A DNA stretch of 64,000 bases, from positions 3,162,001-3,226,000 of the forward strand of contig OZ255624.1 of NCBI GenBank assembly GCA_965276675.1. The letters are read 5' to 3'. The stretch's first letter is position 1; each line of letters starts with the position of its first letter. The position numbers and the translations under genes are program-made. The notes beneath the pieces are model-generated. The model did no database searches. It had not been told where the DNA came from and saw only the letters and a program-made list of their open reading frames with translations. Of the stretch, positions 46,264-55,566 are shown piece by piece. The stretch is from G965276675 sp965276675 (lineage in GTDB: Bacteria > Acidobacteriota > Terriglobia > Terriglobales > Acidobacteriaceae).

Positions 46264-47010
46264 TTAGCAAGAGTTCATCGGACATGCGGTGAACTGAAAC
46301 TTTGGCAACTCTTCGACAGCTTTGCGCAAAGCCTGCTCCCATTTTGAATGAATGGTATTTAGCTCAGGATCGTCAGCGGCGAACTGCCGGTATTCATCGA
46401 TCGAAAGGCGATCGTTGCGGTAGCAAACAATCTCAATTGGTGGCCCCACGGTCACGTTCGACCGCATCGTTGCGTCGAACGATAGGAGCGCGTACATGCT
46501 CGCGACTTCCAGGCTCGAGGTACTGTATACAATACCTCGGTCAAGGATCGGCCGGCCATACTTGCATTCGCCGAGCTGCAGATACGGTGACTCACGCGTG
46601 GCGCTGATTGGGTTTCCTTGCGGATAAATCAGATAGAGATTGCAAGCCTCGCCCTTCACCTGTCCGCCGAGAATCAGGTGAATGTTGAAGTTGTAATCAT
46701 CCTTCTCGAGCGCATTGCGATCCATCTCCGAAACGCGGCGCACACAATTCCCCACGGCCCTCGCTGCTGCGTAGAAAGACTCTGCCTTGGCCAGCCCCTC
46801 GCCTGAGTTAAATTCTTCCGTCAGCAGAGTCAGCACCGATTGGGTCAGAGACAAGTTACCGCTTACCAGGATGACAAACGCCCGCTCGCCAGGCTGCACA
46901 AAGGTATACAACTTGCGCGCAATGTTCACCTGGTCGGAACCCGCATTGGTCCTTGAATCGGATGCCATGATCAGACCTTCGTGAGTCATGATCCCTACGC
47001 AATATGTCAT
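46264..47010 (-). CDS. Anbu/BPH proteasome-type N-terminal nucleophile peptidase
   Basis: 248 residues. The Thr after the initiator Met (MTYCVGIMTHEG) is the expected N-terminal nucleophile; IMASDSRTNAG and RKLYTF match the Anbu family, with the catalytic Lys likely in NIARKLY. Anbu forms helical or ring assemblies distantly related to HslV. It is divergent from a transglutaminase/ATP-grasp/alpha-E cluster with which Anbu genes are commonly associated. The substrate and physiological role are not established. Confidence 0.9.
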   Translation of the reverse strand: MTYCVGIMTHEGLIMASDSRTNAGSDQVNIARKLYTFVQPGERAFVILVSGNLSLTQSVLTLLTEEFNSGEGLAKAESFYAAARAVGNCVRRVSEMDRNALEKDDYNFNIHLILGGQVKGEACNLYLIYPQGNPISATRESPYLQLGECKYGRPILDRGIVYSTSSLEVASMYALLSFDATMRSNVTVGPPIEIVCYRNDRLSIDEYRQFAADDPELNTIHSKWEQALRKAVEELPKFQFTACPMNSC

Positions 47011-47188
47011 CGTTTCGCTCCACTCTTCTTTCCCCTGATGCTAAACCTTCTGACGACTTCGCCATCTTCTGTTAAATTCACAGAATCCTCATTGTGCCGC
47101 CACACGGACCGGCGGGCCGCCGGCTCTAAAGCCGTCTTCGTTTTAGCCGCAGGTTTCACTCTTCTTTGTGAAAGGTTGGCCTTTGCGC

Positions 47189-48007
47189 ATGCTGATTCGA
47201 CTTGGGTACGATATCGGATTCTCTCTCCCCTCACCGACTGCAATGGTGGCCATGCTGCACGTGCACCCATCGCGAGTCGCAGACCTGCGCGCGCCAGATC
47301 TGCTGGCGACCGAGCCCGCGGTGAAACTCTCTGCCTATGTAGACACGTTTGGGAACAGGTGCACCCGGTTCACCGCCCCGCAAGGGCTTTTGCACTTGAT
47401 GGGAGCAACCTTGATCGAGAGCTCAGAAAGTGCAGACCCGATGGACCCAGCTGCCGCTGAGCATCCTGTCGAGGAGCTGCCAAATGAGGTTCTGCAATAT
47501 CTTCTGAGCAGCCGCTACTGCGAAGTGGATTCCCTATCAAACATCGCGCTTGATCTGTTTGGAGGCGTTGCTCCGGGTTGGGCGCGCGTAGAGACGGTCT
47601 GCAACTGGATCAACGCCCGCGTCACCTTCGGCTATCAGCATGCGCGCCCAACCAGAACCGCGCTTGACGTATTTGTCGAGCGCATCGGCGTCTGCAGAGA
47701 CTTCCAGCACCTTGCCGTGACATTCTGCCGCGCCCTCAACATTCCGGCTCGGTATGTAACAGGGTATCTGGGGGACATCGGCGTGCCTCCTGCGGCCACA
47801 CCGATGGACTTCAGCGCCTGGTTCGAGGTTTACCTTTCCAATCGTTGGTGGACCTTTGACGCACGGCACCGCCATCCACGCATTGGCAGAGTCTTGATGG
47901 CCGTTGGACGCGACGCCGCAGACGTCGCTCTTACCACATCGTTCGGGCGAGCAGATCTCCAGCACTTCCAGGTGATCACGGAGACAGCTGATGGGAAGGA
48001 ATACTAA
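47189..48007 (+). CDS. Transglutaminase-like protein of the Anbu cluster, possibly altered active site
   Basis: 272 residues from ATG 47189 (MLIRLGYDIGFSLPSPTAM); a GTG seven codons earlier is possible. Residues ~160-250 hold the transglutaminase core: Cys in GVCRDFQHLAV, RYVTGYLGD, DFSAWFEVYL and TFDARHRHPRIGR. In the second transglutaminase of this cluster the equivalent of S in DFSAW is the catalytic His (ATHAWVEAF). A substituted His would weaken or change activity. It would act as a peptidase or amide-forming enzyme with the ATP-grasp next door. Confidence 0.82.
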   Translation: MLIRLGYDIGFSLPSPTAMVAMLHVHPSRVADLRAPDLLATEPAVKLSAYVDTFGNRCTRFTAPQGLLHLMGATLIESSESADPMDPAAAEHPVEELPNEVLQYLLSSRYCEVDSLSNIALDLFGGVAPGWARVETVCNWINARVTFGYQHARPTRTALDVFVERIGVCRDFQHLAVTFCRALNIPARYVTGYLGDIGVPPAATPMDFSAWFEVYLSNRWWTFDARHRHPRIGRVLMAVGRDAADVALTTSFGRADLQHFQVITETADGKEY

Positions 48008-48111
48008 TTCCCAGAAGCTTTAGCGCGGCACTTCTGGCATAGCCTTCCCAGACGAGCTTGCAAGGACACAAACAACGATTCATCTCTGTTCGCATCGGAA
48101 GAGACGACTAT

Positions 48112-49578
48112 ATGGAAGCCGCCACTCCTGAACCGTTCGCATCTCCGGCACTCAAGGAGTACTTTCTTGACCACGCCTTCGACGAGATGTTCGAAGCGAA
48201 CGGTACGGTGCGACCCCATTCCCGGCGTCTGCTAGAGGCCTTTTTGCGCTTTCCGCCGGATGACATCCAGCGCCGCAAACAGGCTGCAGATCTATCGTTT
48301 CTTACGCAAGGCATCACCTTTACTGTGTATGGCCGCGACGAAGGCACAGAGCGTATTTTTCCTTACGACTTACTTCCGCGCATCATCACCAGCAAAGAGT
48401 GGGCGCATATCGAGAAGGGCTTGACCCAGCGTATTACTGCCCTCAATCTCTTTCTCCACGATGTTTATAACGAGGGCAAGATTCTTGCTGACGGCTTTGT
48501 GCCACGTGCGATTGTTTATAGTTGCAAGCACTTCAGAAGAGAGATGCGTGGACTGCAGGTACCCAGGAACGTCTACATCGCAATCGCCGGCACTGATTTA
48601 TTGCGCGTGGGCAGTGGCGAATTCGTAGTACTGGAAGATAATCTGCGAGTGCCCAGCGGCGTTTCTTACATGCTCACCAGCAGGCGTGTAATGAAGCGAA
48701 CCTTCCCGATGTTGTTTCGCGAGTATGACGTCCGCCCGATCGAGCATTACACGCAGCTGCTGCTCAGCACGCTTAGGTCGCTTGCCCCGGAAGGACGCCC
48801 GGAGCCAACCATCGTCTTGTTGACACCCGGAGTCTACAACTCTGCCTACTTTGAGCACACCTACCTGGCACGACAAATGGGCGTGGAGCTTGTCGAGGGG
48901 CGGGATCTCGTCACTCACGACAACATCGTCTACATGCGGACTACCTCCGGCCTGCGCCGTGTAGATGTCATTTACCGCCGGGTGGACGACGACTTCATCG
49001 ACCCGCTTGCCTACCGGTCCGATTCCATTCTCGGCGTTGCCGGGCTGTTCAATGCGTATCGCGCCAAGAATGTAACCCTCGCCAACGCGTTCGGAACCGG
49101 GCTGGCCGATGACAAAGCCCTCTATGCCTATGTGCCCGCGATGATCCGCTATTACTTGGGTGAAGATCCGGTTCTGCAAAATGTTGAGACATTCCTGATG
49201 ACAAATCCGGTGCACCGGCAACATGCGCTCGAGAATATTGACAAATTGGTCATAAAGGCAGTAGGGGAATCCGGGGGCTACGGCATGCTCATCGGCCCCC
49301 ACAGCACGGTAGAACAATGCAGCGAGTACAAGGCTCGTATAGAAGCAGACCCGCGCAATTACATTGCGCAGCCCACCCTCGACTTCTCCAGAGCGCCATG
49401 TCTGCTCGAAGGCGGCATTCAGCCGCGCCATGTTGATTTACGGCCCTATATTCTCTTCGGCGAAAAGGTTTCTATTGTCCCAGGAGGGCTCACGCGTGTG
49501 GCCCTGCGCAAGGGCTCGCTCGTTGTAAATTCGTCGCAAGGCGGCGGCAGCAAAGATACATGGGTACTGAACGACTGA
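48112..49578 (+). CDS. Circularly permuted ATP-grasp type 2 protein
   Basis: 488 residues from ATG 48112, which has GGAAGAG at 9 bp; a longer TTG-started frame lacks support. GITFTVYGRDEGTERIFPYD, FVVLEDNLRVPSGVSYML, ANAFGTGLADDKALYAYVP, VIKAVGESGGYGMLIGP and LVVNSSQGGGSKDTW belong to the CP_ATPgrasp family, predicted to form peptide or amide bonds with ATP. It is followed after 9 bp by an alpha-E gene, its usual partner. Confidence 0.93.
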   Translation: MEAATPEPFASPALKEYFLDHAFDEMFEANGTVRPHSRRLLEAFLRFPPDDIQRRKQAADLSFLTQGITFTVYGRDEGTERIFPYDLLPRIITSKEWAHIEKGLTQRITALNLFLHDVYNEGKILADGFVPRAIVYSCKHFRREMRGLQVPRNVYIAIAGTDLLRVGSGEFVVLEDNLRVPSGVSYMLTSRRVMKRTFPMLFREYDVRPIEHYTQLLLSTLRSLAPEGRPEPTIVLLTPGVYNSAYFEHTYLARQMGVELVEGRDLVTHDNIVYMRTTSGLRRVDVIYRRVDDDFIDPLAYRSDSILGVAGLFNAYRAKNVTLANAFGTGLADDKALYAYVPAMIRYYLGEDPVLQNVETFLMTNPVHRQHALENIDKLVIKAVGESGGYGMLIGPHSTVEQCSEYKARIEADPRNYIAQPTLDFSRAPCLLEGGIQPRHVDLRPYILFGEKVSIVPGGLTRVALRKGSLVVNSSQGGGSKDTWVLND

Positions 49579-49587
49579 GAGGCCATT

Positions 49588-50550
49588 ATGCTTTCTCGCG
49601 TAGCAGATAGCTTGTACTGGATGAGCCGCTACCTTGAGCGTGCGGAGCATACGGCACGCCTTCTGGAAGTGAATATGAGTCTCATGCTCGACCGCTCTTC
49701 CACCAGCGCGGAACGACGATGGAAGCGTGTTATTGCTGCGCTTGGCAAGCCGGCCGATCTTACCTGGAACGGGGATTTTGACGAGTTGGCGCGCGCACTC
49801 ACCTTCGACGCGAGCCCTGGCAGCTCCATCACCGCCTGCATAATTTCTGCGCGCGACAACGCCAGGCAGGTGCGTGATGAGATGAGTACGGAGCAATGGC
49901 AGCAACTCAATCGCATCTACCATCAGGTCTCTGGGCCGCCGTCAAATAGCGACTCTTACACAAGACTGTCTGACTTTCTCCCGGCAGTCATGGACGGTAT
50001 GCACCTGTTTCAGGGAATCACAGACACTACGATGAGCCATGGGAAGGGTTGGCAGTTCATCCAGCTTGGCCGCTACCTAGAACGCGCTTCAGCTACAGCA
50101 ACACTCCTGGCCATTTATCACTCGGAAACGTTCACGGCACCGGAAGAAGCAACTGATGGGCAGCAATACCTCGAGTGGATCGGGCTCCTGCGTTGCTGCA
50201 CGGCCTTTGAAGCCTATTGCACGGTTTATACGGCTGATCTCACACACGAGCGCGTTCTTGAGTTTCTTCTTCTGAACCGTGAATTTCCGCACTCGGTTCG
50301 CTACTCCATCGATGCACTTCGGCAGGCTCTTCTGGCTATACAGCACGGTCGCGCTTCTCAGCCGACAGATGAGCTCGCACGCGTTGCCGGTCGTCTGCAG
50401 GCGTCTCTCACTTTCATGGAAATTTCAGAGGTGCTTTCAGAAAATCCCATCGGCTATCTTCGCAAGATCCAGCAGCAGTGCCTGCAAATCCACGAGTTGA
50501 TCTACCGCCTCTATATCCACTATTCCGTCCAGGCAGCATTGGCTCTCTAA
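49588..50550 (+). CDS. Alpha-E domain protein
   Basis: 320 residues, all-helical, opening with the family signature MLSRVADSLYWMSRYLERAEHTA (in part) and containing ERASATATLLAIYH and LLLNREFPHSVRYSID. The alpha-E family has conserved Glu/Arg pairs and no known biochemical function; it occurs almost only beside circularly permuted ATP-grasp and transglutaminase genes. 9 bp from the ATP-grasp gene, 12 bp from the next transglutaminase. Confidence 0.92.
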   Translation: MLSRVADSLYWMSRYLERAEHTARLLEVNMSLMLDRSSTSAERRWKRVIAALGKPADLTWNGDFDELARALTFDASPGSSITACIISARDNARQVRDEMSTEQWQQLNRIYHQVSGPPSNSDSYTRLSDFLPAVMDGMHLFQGITDTTMSHGKGWQFIQLGRYLERASATATLLAIYHSETFTAPEEATDGQQYLEWIGLLRCCTAFEAYCTVYTADLTHERVLEFLLLNREFPHSVRYSIDALRQALLAIQHGRASQPTDELARVAGRLQASLTFMEISEVLSENPIGYLRKIQQQCLQIHELIYRLYIHYSVQAALAL

Positions 50551-50562
50551 AGGTGAGATCTC

Positions 50563-51546
50563 ATGAGATTTTATGCAATACGTCACCTGACCAACTTTCG
50601 TTATACGCACGCAGTAAGTGAAAGCGTGATGGAAACGCGCATGCAGCCGCGCAGTGACAGCAACCAGCGTTGCCTTACCTTCTCTTTATCGGTCAGCCCT
50701 CGCTGCCGCGTCTTTTCATATCGAGATCACCTGGGTAATAACATTCAGCACTTCGATATCCCGGGAGAACACTCAGAACTGGTCATCATCGCGGAAGCGA
50801 TCGTCGAGCAGCAGGACCTTGGCGAAGTACCGGGGTCTCTGGCGCCGAGCGCATGGGAGGAACTCGACTCCGTGCTAGCGAATGGCGACTATTGGGAGAT
50901 GTTGTTGCCCAGCGAGTTTGCCAAGCCTTCGCCGGCCTTGATGCGATTGGCAGACCGGTTGAACGTGCGCCGCCGTGACGACCCACTCTCACTTCTGCGT
51001 GAATTGAACACTGCTCTGTACAACTATTTCAGTTACGTCCGCCGCAGCACACGCGTCGACTCTCCAATCGATGAAGCTATTGAAACGGGGCAGGGTGTCT
51101 GCCAGGATTTCGCCCACAGCATGATTGCCCTGGTGCGGCTCCTCGGTATTCCCTGCCGGTATGTTAGCGGCTACTTACACCATGGAGATCAGGAAAACTA
51201 TCGCTCGACTCCCGATGCCACACATGCCTGGGTTGAAGCGTTCCTTCCAGGTCTCGGCTGGGTAGGCTTCGATCCAACGAACAATTCGCTAACGCATGAG
51301 CGCTATATAAGGACCGCCCTTGGTCGTGATTATGCGGACGTGCCGCCAACCCGCGGCGTGTACCGTGGCAAGACAGAAAGTGAGCTGTACGTTGCTGTGC
51401 GAGTCTCTGCGTCAGCAGACCCTCCCCCGCTGGATAAAGATCTACCGATCCCCGATGATTGGTCGATCCTAGTGGAAAGATCTTTGGAGCCTCCCCAGCC
51501 GGCAGCGCCCCTGATGGCGGTCCAGCAGATGCAGCAACAACAATAG
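50563..51546 (+). CDS. Transglutaminase family protein with N-terminal beta domain
   Basis: 327 residues. MRFYAIRHLTNFRYTHAVSES is the bacterial transglutaminase N-terminal domain; the catalytic triad is intact: Cys in GVCQDFAHSM, His in DATHAWVEAF, Asp in GFDPTNN. The C-terminus ends in a Gln-rich tail (QQMQQQQ). AGGTGAG-type ribosome site. Last gene of the Anbu-associated cluster; likely co-transcribed with ATP-grasp and alpha-E genes. Confidence 0.92.
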   Translation: MRFYAIRHLTNFRYTHAVSESVMETRMQPRSDSNQRCLTFSLSVSPRCRVFSYRDHLGNNIQHFDIPGEHSELVIIAEAIVEQQDLGEVPGSLAPSAWEELDSVLANGDYWEMLLPSEFAKPSPALMRLADRLNVRRRDDPLSLLRELNTALYNYFSYVRRSTRVDSPIDEAIETGQGVCQDFAHSMIALVRLLGIPCRYVSGYLHHGDQENYRSTPDATHAWVEAFLPGLGWVGFDPTNNSLTHERYIRTALGRDYADVPPTRGVYRGKTESELYVAVRVSASADPPPLDKDLPIPDDWSILVERSLEPPQPAAPLMAVQQMQQQQ

Positions 51547-51625
51547 GTCCACCTCCACGTTCGTGCTGTCAGCTTGAATTGAATCTTAGGTCGAGGTTGA
51601 TTGGCTCGCGCGAATGCTCCGGAGC

Positions 51626-53107
51626 TCAGGTTAGAAACGCTGCCAGCCGCGATACATGCTCCGCATGCGCGCCGGTAACCAGGTCACGATGGCCTTCGAG
51701 AACAGCCAGTTGCACAGCGAAGTTGCCGATAGTCGAGCTCTCCGGGCTTCCGCGAAATACTTGGAGCCCGGTGGCCTCCCGCGTCAGGCGGTTCAGGAAC
51801 TCATTCTGGCTCGCTCCGCCGACGATAAAGAGACGCCGCAGCTTCTTTCCGCTGTGGCTCTCGATGCGGCCGAGGACTTCTGCGTACCGTGCGGCGAGGC
51901 TGTGAAAGATGAGGCTGGCGAATTCGGGCGCATTTGCCGGCGATTCATCCAGCGGCTTGTGGCCCTTGCGCAGGCGCTGCGCGTTGATGCGCTGCGGCAT
52001 GTGTCCCGCCAGCAGAAGTTCGTCGTCATCCACATCAAGCAGGCCTTGTGGTCTCTCCACCGTCTCCGCTGCCGCGACCAGGTCCTGCACGGTCCATGGT
52101 GCGCCGGTCCCGGCCCAGGCCTCCAAGCATTGTTGGATCAGCCACATGCCGTTAACGCTTTTGTGGAAGCAGATGCGGCCGCCCGCTGCGCCTAGGTTCG
52201 TGAAGTTATCCGCGATGGCGGCTTCGTTGTTGCACGGCTGGTTCAGAAGCGTTCCGACGAGCGACCATGTGCCGGAGCTGATGTATGCCCAATCGTTCCC
52301 GGTTGCCGGAATGCCTGCGATAGCGGAGGCGGTGTCGTGGCATGCCGGTGCGATCAGAACGGCGTCGCGCAAGGGGGTTAGGTCCGCGAGCTCGCCCGTC
52401 AGCCTGCCAACCTCGGTCCCGGGCGGGACGATCTTTGGGAATTCTGGAGCGCGTGCGAGGTCGAGATTGGCTGCGCTGAGAATCTCGCTCGACCACTGTC
52501 GCTCATAGAGATCGACCATCTCTGTGTGCGTCGCATTGGTGTGCTCTGCTACCGGAGCTCCGCCCCAGCGGTGCAGCATGTACTCCGGGAGTTGGAGCCA
52601 TTGCCGGCTCTGGGGCAGGCCAGCTAACGCATCGGCGTGGAGCTGGTAGAGCGTGTTGATGCGCATGAGCTGGATGCCGGTCAGCTCACGCAGCCTCTTG
52701 GGACTGATGTGGCTGTGGAGCGATCGCTCCGCCTCGATGGTGCGCTCGTCGCGATAGCAGAACGGATCCCCCAAAGGCCGCCCTGCGGCATCGATGCGCA
52801 CGTAGTCCACAGCCCATCCGTCCACGGCGATGGAGCGGATGCCCTCAGCGGCGATCTCCGCGCATCGGCGCAGACCAGTGTCGAGACCCGCCTCGATGCG
52901 GGCGAGATCCCACCGTAGGCCGCCATCCGCGGTGCGGGGAGCGTTGGGAAACCGATGAACAAGCGTAATGGATGGCTCGTTGCCGTTCCATCGCAGCAGC
53001 GAGACCCGGCAGCTCTCCGCACCGAGATCGACGGCAATCAAGGCGCGCTTGTCTGCGGGCACCAACGCGCGGTCTGCGGCATAAGCCTGCGCAGATCTTC
53101 CCTTCAT
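51626..53107 (-). CDS. rhaB: Rhamnulokinase
   Basis: 493 residues, FGGY carbohydrate kinase. ALIAVDLGAESCRVSL (phosphate 1), VDGWAVDYVRID, QLPEYMLHRWGG, HDTASAIAGIP, YISSGTWSLVG (adenosine region) and LFIVGGASQNEFLNRLT fit RhaB, which phosphorylates L-rhamnulose. Its start overlaps the stop of the aldolase/dehydrogenase fusion by 4 bp, so the two form an operon. An N-terminal extension of ~20 residues precedes the kinase core. Confidence 0.93.
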   Translation of the reverse strand: MKGRSAQAYAADRALVPADKRALIAVDLGAESCRVSLLRWNGNEPSITLVHRFPNAPRTADGGLRWDLARIEAGLDTGLRRCAEIAAEGIRSIAVDGWAVDYVRIDAAGRPLGDPFCYRDERTIEAERSLHSHISPKRLRELTGIQLMRINTLYQLHADALAGLPQSRQWLQLPEYMLHRWGGAPVAEHTNATHTEMVDLYERQWSSEILSAANLDLARAPEFPKIVPPGTEVGRLTGELADLTPLRDAVLIAPACHDTASAIAGIPATGNDWAYISSGTWSLVGTLLNQPCNNEAAIADNFTNLGAAGGRICFHKSVNGMWLIQQCLEAWAGTGAPWTVQDLVAAAETVERPQGLLDVDDDELLLAGHMPQRINAQRLRKGHKPLDESPANAPEFASLIFHSLAARYAEVLGRIESHSGKKLRRLFIVGGASQNEFLNRLTREATGLQVFRGSPESSTIGNFAVQLAVLEGHRDLVTGAHAEHVSRLAAFLT

Positions 53108-55311
53108 CGCAGATAGGCCTCTACCAGACCGCCATCCACCGGGATGAGGTGGCCGGTCGTGCAGCGCGCCTGAGGCCCTGCGAGAAACATGATCGCCTGC
53201 GCACAGTCTTTAGGGTCGATCGGCTGGTGCGTCAACGTGCGCTTGGCGTAGAACTGAGCGAGAACGCTGCGCAGACCGTCGTCGGTGTCTGCCTCATCGA
53301 AGGGCAGGTTGTACTTCTTGAGCGAGGCGATGACGCGATCCCGCGGGAACATAGTCGATCCCTTGACCACAGTTGCAGGGCTGATACCGTTGACCCGCAC
53401 CTTGGGTGCAAGGCTGACGGCAAGCTCGCGGACGAGGTGGCTCAGGGCGGCCTTACTCACGTCGTAGGCCTCGCTGCCCCGCTTGGCGACTACTGCATTT
53501 GCGGAGCTCGTCAGAACCACGCTTGCGTCTATTCCCTGCTCGGCGAAGATCTTCGCCGCCTCATCCGCGAGCAAGTAGTTTGCAGTGACGTTTACCTCCA
53601 GCGTCAGCGCCCACTGCGCATCGCTGACATTGCCATCCGGAGAGGAGGGAAAGAGTGCGGCGGTATTGACGAGGATGTCGATGCCGCCAAACTGCCGAAT
53701 CGTCGCATCGAGTGCCGCCTTGATCGCATTGCGGTCGCGGATGTCGATACCTGTCCAGCTCACCGCTTCCTTGCCGGAGATCGCTTTGACCTCCTCAGCC
53801 ACCTTTTCCGCACCTGCAAGGTCACGGTCTGCGACTACAACGTGCGCTCCACGTTCGGCGGCCAGCAACGCGACCTCGCGCCCGATGCCGCTGCCCCCAC
53901 CAACGATCAGCGCCACGTGCCGGCTTAGCTCTTTCTCCGGCGGCTGCCGGCGGATCTTCGCTTCTTCTAGCTTCCAGTATTCGATACGGAAGGCTTCGCC
54001 CGGCGGGAGCGCAACGTAGTTGTCATGCATCGTGAACTGATCGGCCGAGGCTGCCGGCCCAGCCTGCGGGATGTCCTCGCACTTTAAGCCGCTGCCGAGA
54101 GCGCCCGCGCCCTGCATCACGCCGATCGCATTGATGTAGAACTCGCCGGTGATCCGCGCCTCAGTCTTGCTCTTTCCAAAGGAGAACATCCCAACCCCCG
54201 GAACCAGAACGACCGTCGGGCTCGCATCCCGCACCGCGGGCGAGTCCTGGAGCGCGTGCTTCGTATAATACTGCGCGTACTCCGACCGGTACGTCTCAAG
54301 CGCCTGCGCCAGCAGCTCCCTGAGCTCATTCGGATCGCCAGCCGGGTCCCACTTGATGAACATTGGACGGATCTTGGTACGGATGAAGTGGTCCGGGCAA
54401 CTCGTGCCGAGATGCGCCAGCTTCTCAGCACTCTCCGAATTCACGAAGTTGTGGACCTGATCCGAATCCGAGAAGCTGCCGATCCATCGCTGCTTGTGGG
54501 AGACGGCACCCCGCAGATACGGCATGATCCCCGCTGCGATCTTCAAGCGATCCTCACGCGGCGAGCTCTTTGAACCTCCGAAGACCCTGTGTCCCGGCCG
54601 CTGCCCGTGCCGCTCCAGGAATTGTCCAAGCTGATCGATGATCGTGATCGTGTTCAGGTAACTCTCGCGCTGTGTCTCGCCCCATGTAAACAGGCCGTGG
54701 CCGCCGAGCACGACTCCGTCGCAACCCGGCGTCTCCTTCACGATCCGCTTCAGCATCATCCCGAGCTCGAAGCCCGGCCGCTGCCACGGCAACCAAGCCA
54801 GCTTGTGCCCGAACTCCTTGTTGAACTCCTCCATCTTGGTCTTTCCATTGGCCGAAGCCGCAGGAGCAATGCCCCAGTCCGGGTGGAGGTGATCGACATG
54901 CGGGAACGGGAGAAATCCGTGCAGTGGTGTGTCGATCGACGTGGCAACCGGGTTGTTCCCGAAGGTGCATAGCGGATACATGTCCACCATCTCGTCTTCG
55001 AGGTCGACGCCCCGATATGCCTTCTCGAGCGCCAGCAGCTTGTCAAGATAGAGCGTCGCAAAGCCGGCGCGCTTGATGCTGCCGAGGTCGACGCCGCTTC
55101 CCTTCACCCAAAGGATCTTCTTCGTCTGGCCGTCCAGAGGGTCAAGCTGGTCGAGCTTAGAGCTCGTGTTGCCACCGCCGAAGTTCGTGATCCGCAGGTC
55201 AGACCCGAGTAGATTGGACCGGTACCGCAAAAGCTCCGGGCCATCGAGCTTCGCCGCCACCGCCTCGTCCCACCGGTCTTCCAGAAATCGCAGACCCGCC
55301 GAAGTTGCCAT
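53104..55311 (-). CDS. Bifunctional rhamnulose-1-phosphate aldolase / short-chain dehydrogenase
   Basis: 735 residues from ATG 55311. Residues 1-~430 form a class II aldolase (GGGNTSSKL, HVDHLHPDWG, GGHGLFTWGE as zinc/substrate segments). Residues ~480-735 form an SDR (ALIVGGGSGIGREVALLAA, VNTAALFPSSPDG, Tyr-x3-Lys in EAYDVSKAALSHLV). It would split L-rhamnulose-1-phosphate and oxidise the L-lactaldehyde released to L-lactate, which lutABC could then use. This fused enzyme replaces separate rhaD and aldA. First gene of the rhaDB operon; a palindrome lies 70 bp upstream. Confidence 0.93.
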   Translation of the reverse strand: MATSAGLRFLEDRWDEAVAAKLDGPELLRYRSNLLGSDLRITNFGGGNTSSKLDQLDPLDGQTKKILWVKGSGVDLGSIKRAGFATLYLDKLLALEKAYRGVDLEDEMVDMYPLCTFGNNPVATSIDTPLHGFLPFPHVDHLHPDWGIAPAASANGKTKMEEFNKEFGHKLAWLPWQRPGFELGMMLKRIVKETPGCDGVVLGGHGLFTWGETQRESYLNTITIIDQLGQFLERHGQRPGHRVFGGSKSSPREDRLKIAAGIMPYLRGAVSHKQRWIGSFSDSDQVHNFVNSESAEKLAHLGTSCPDHFIRTKIRPMFIKWDPAGDPNELRELLAQALETYRSEYAQYYTKHALQDSPAVRDASPTVVLVPGVGMFSFGKSKTEARITGEFYINAIGVMQGAGALGSGLKCEDIPQAGPAASADQFTMHDNYVALPPGEAFRIEYWKLEEAKIRRQPPEKELSRHVALIVGGGSGIGREVALLAAERGAHVVVADRDLAGAEKVAEEVKAISGKEAVSWTGIDIRDRNAIKAALDATIRQFGGIDILVNTAALFPSSPDGNVSDAQWALTLEVNVTANYLLADEAAKIFAEQGIDASVVLTSSANAVVAKRGSEAYDVSKAALSHLVRELAVSLAPKVRVNGISPATVVKGSTMFPRDRVIASLKKYNLPFDEADTDDGLRSVLAQFYAKRTLTHQPIDPKDCAQAIMFLAGPQARCTTGHLIPVDGGLVEAYLR

Positions 55312-55381
55312 ATGCCTCTGTTTTGTGATGCGTGTGCTGTGCCCGCAACATCCTTCCACAGCTATGACCAATACGGCAATT

Positions 55382-55397
55382 GTTTCTCATGTGAAAC
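55382..55397. promoter_or_regulatory. Near-palindromic operator candidate upstream of the aldolase operon
   Basis: GTTTCTCATGTGAAAC, 7 of 8 positions symmetric, 71 bp before the aldolase ATG. The same GTTTC-N6-GAAAC pattern lies in front of the IclR-type regulator (57985-58000). IclR-family proteins such as KdgR bind comparable GAAAC/GTTTC palindromes. Confidence 0.5.
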
Positions 55398-55532
55398 GAA
55401 GGGAAAACACTAGGAGTAGACGCTTAAGTCAAGCAACACAAGCGCGTCTATGGGTACCTAACATCAAAGGCTTTGGTGCAGAAGGCCTGAGAGGCGATGG
55501 CGACGAGCTAAAGCCCCGCCATAATTTTTGGT

Positions 55533-55543
55533 TGACTGGCTAG
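55533..55543. promoter_or_regulatory. Candidate TetR operator and promoter upstream of tetR
   Basis: TGACTGGCTAG lies 24 bp before the TetR-type ATG and overlaps TTGACT (55532-55537), a -35-like box with TATACC (55553-55558) 15 bp on. The near-identical TGACTGACTAG precedes the SDR gene at 56151-56161. Overlap with the promoter would suit autorepression. Confidence 0.4.
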
Positions 55544-55566
55544 ACGGTTATCTATACCATCAAGTC

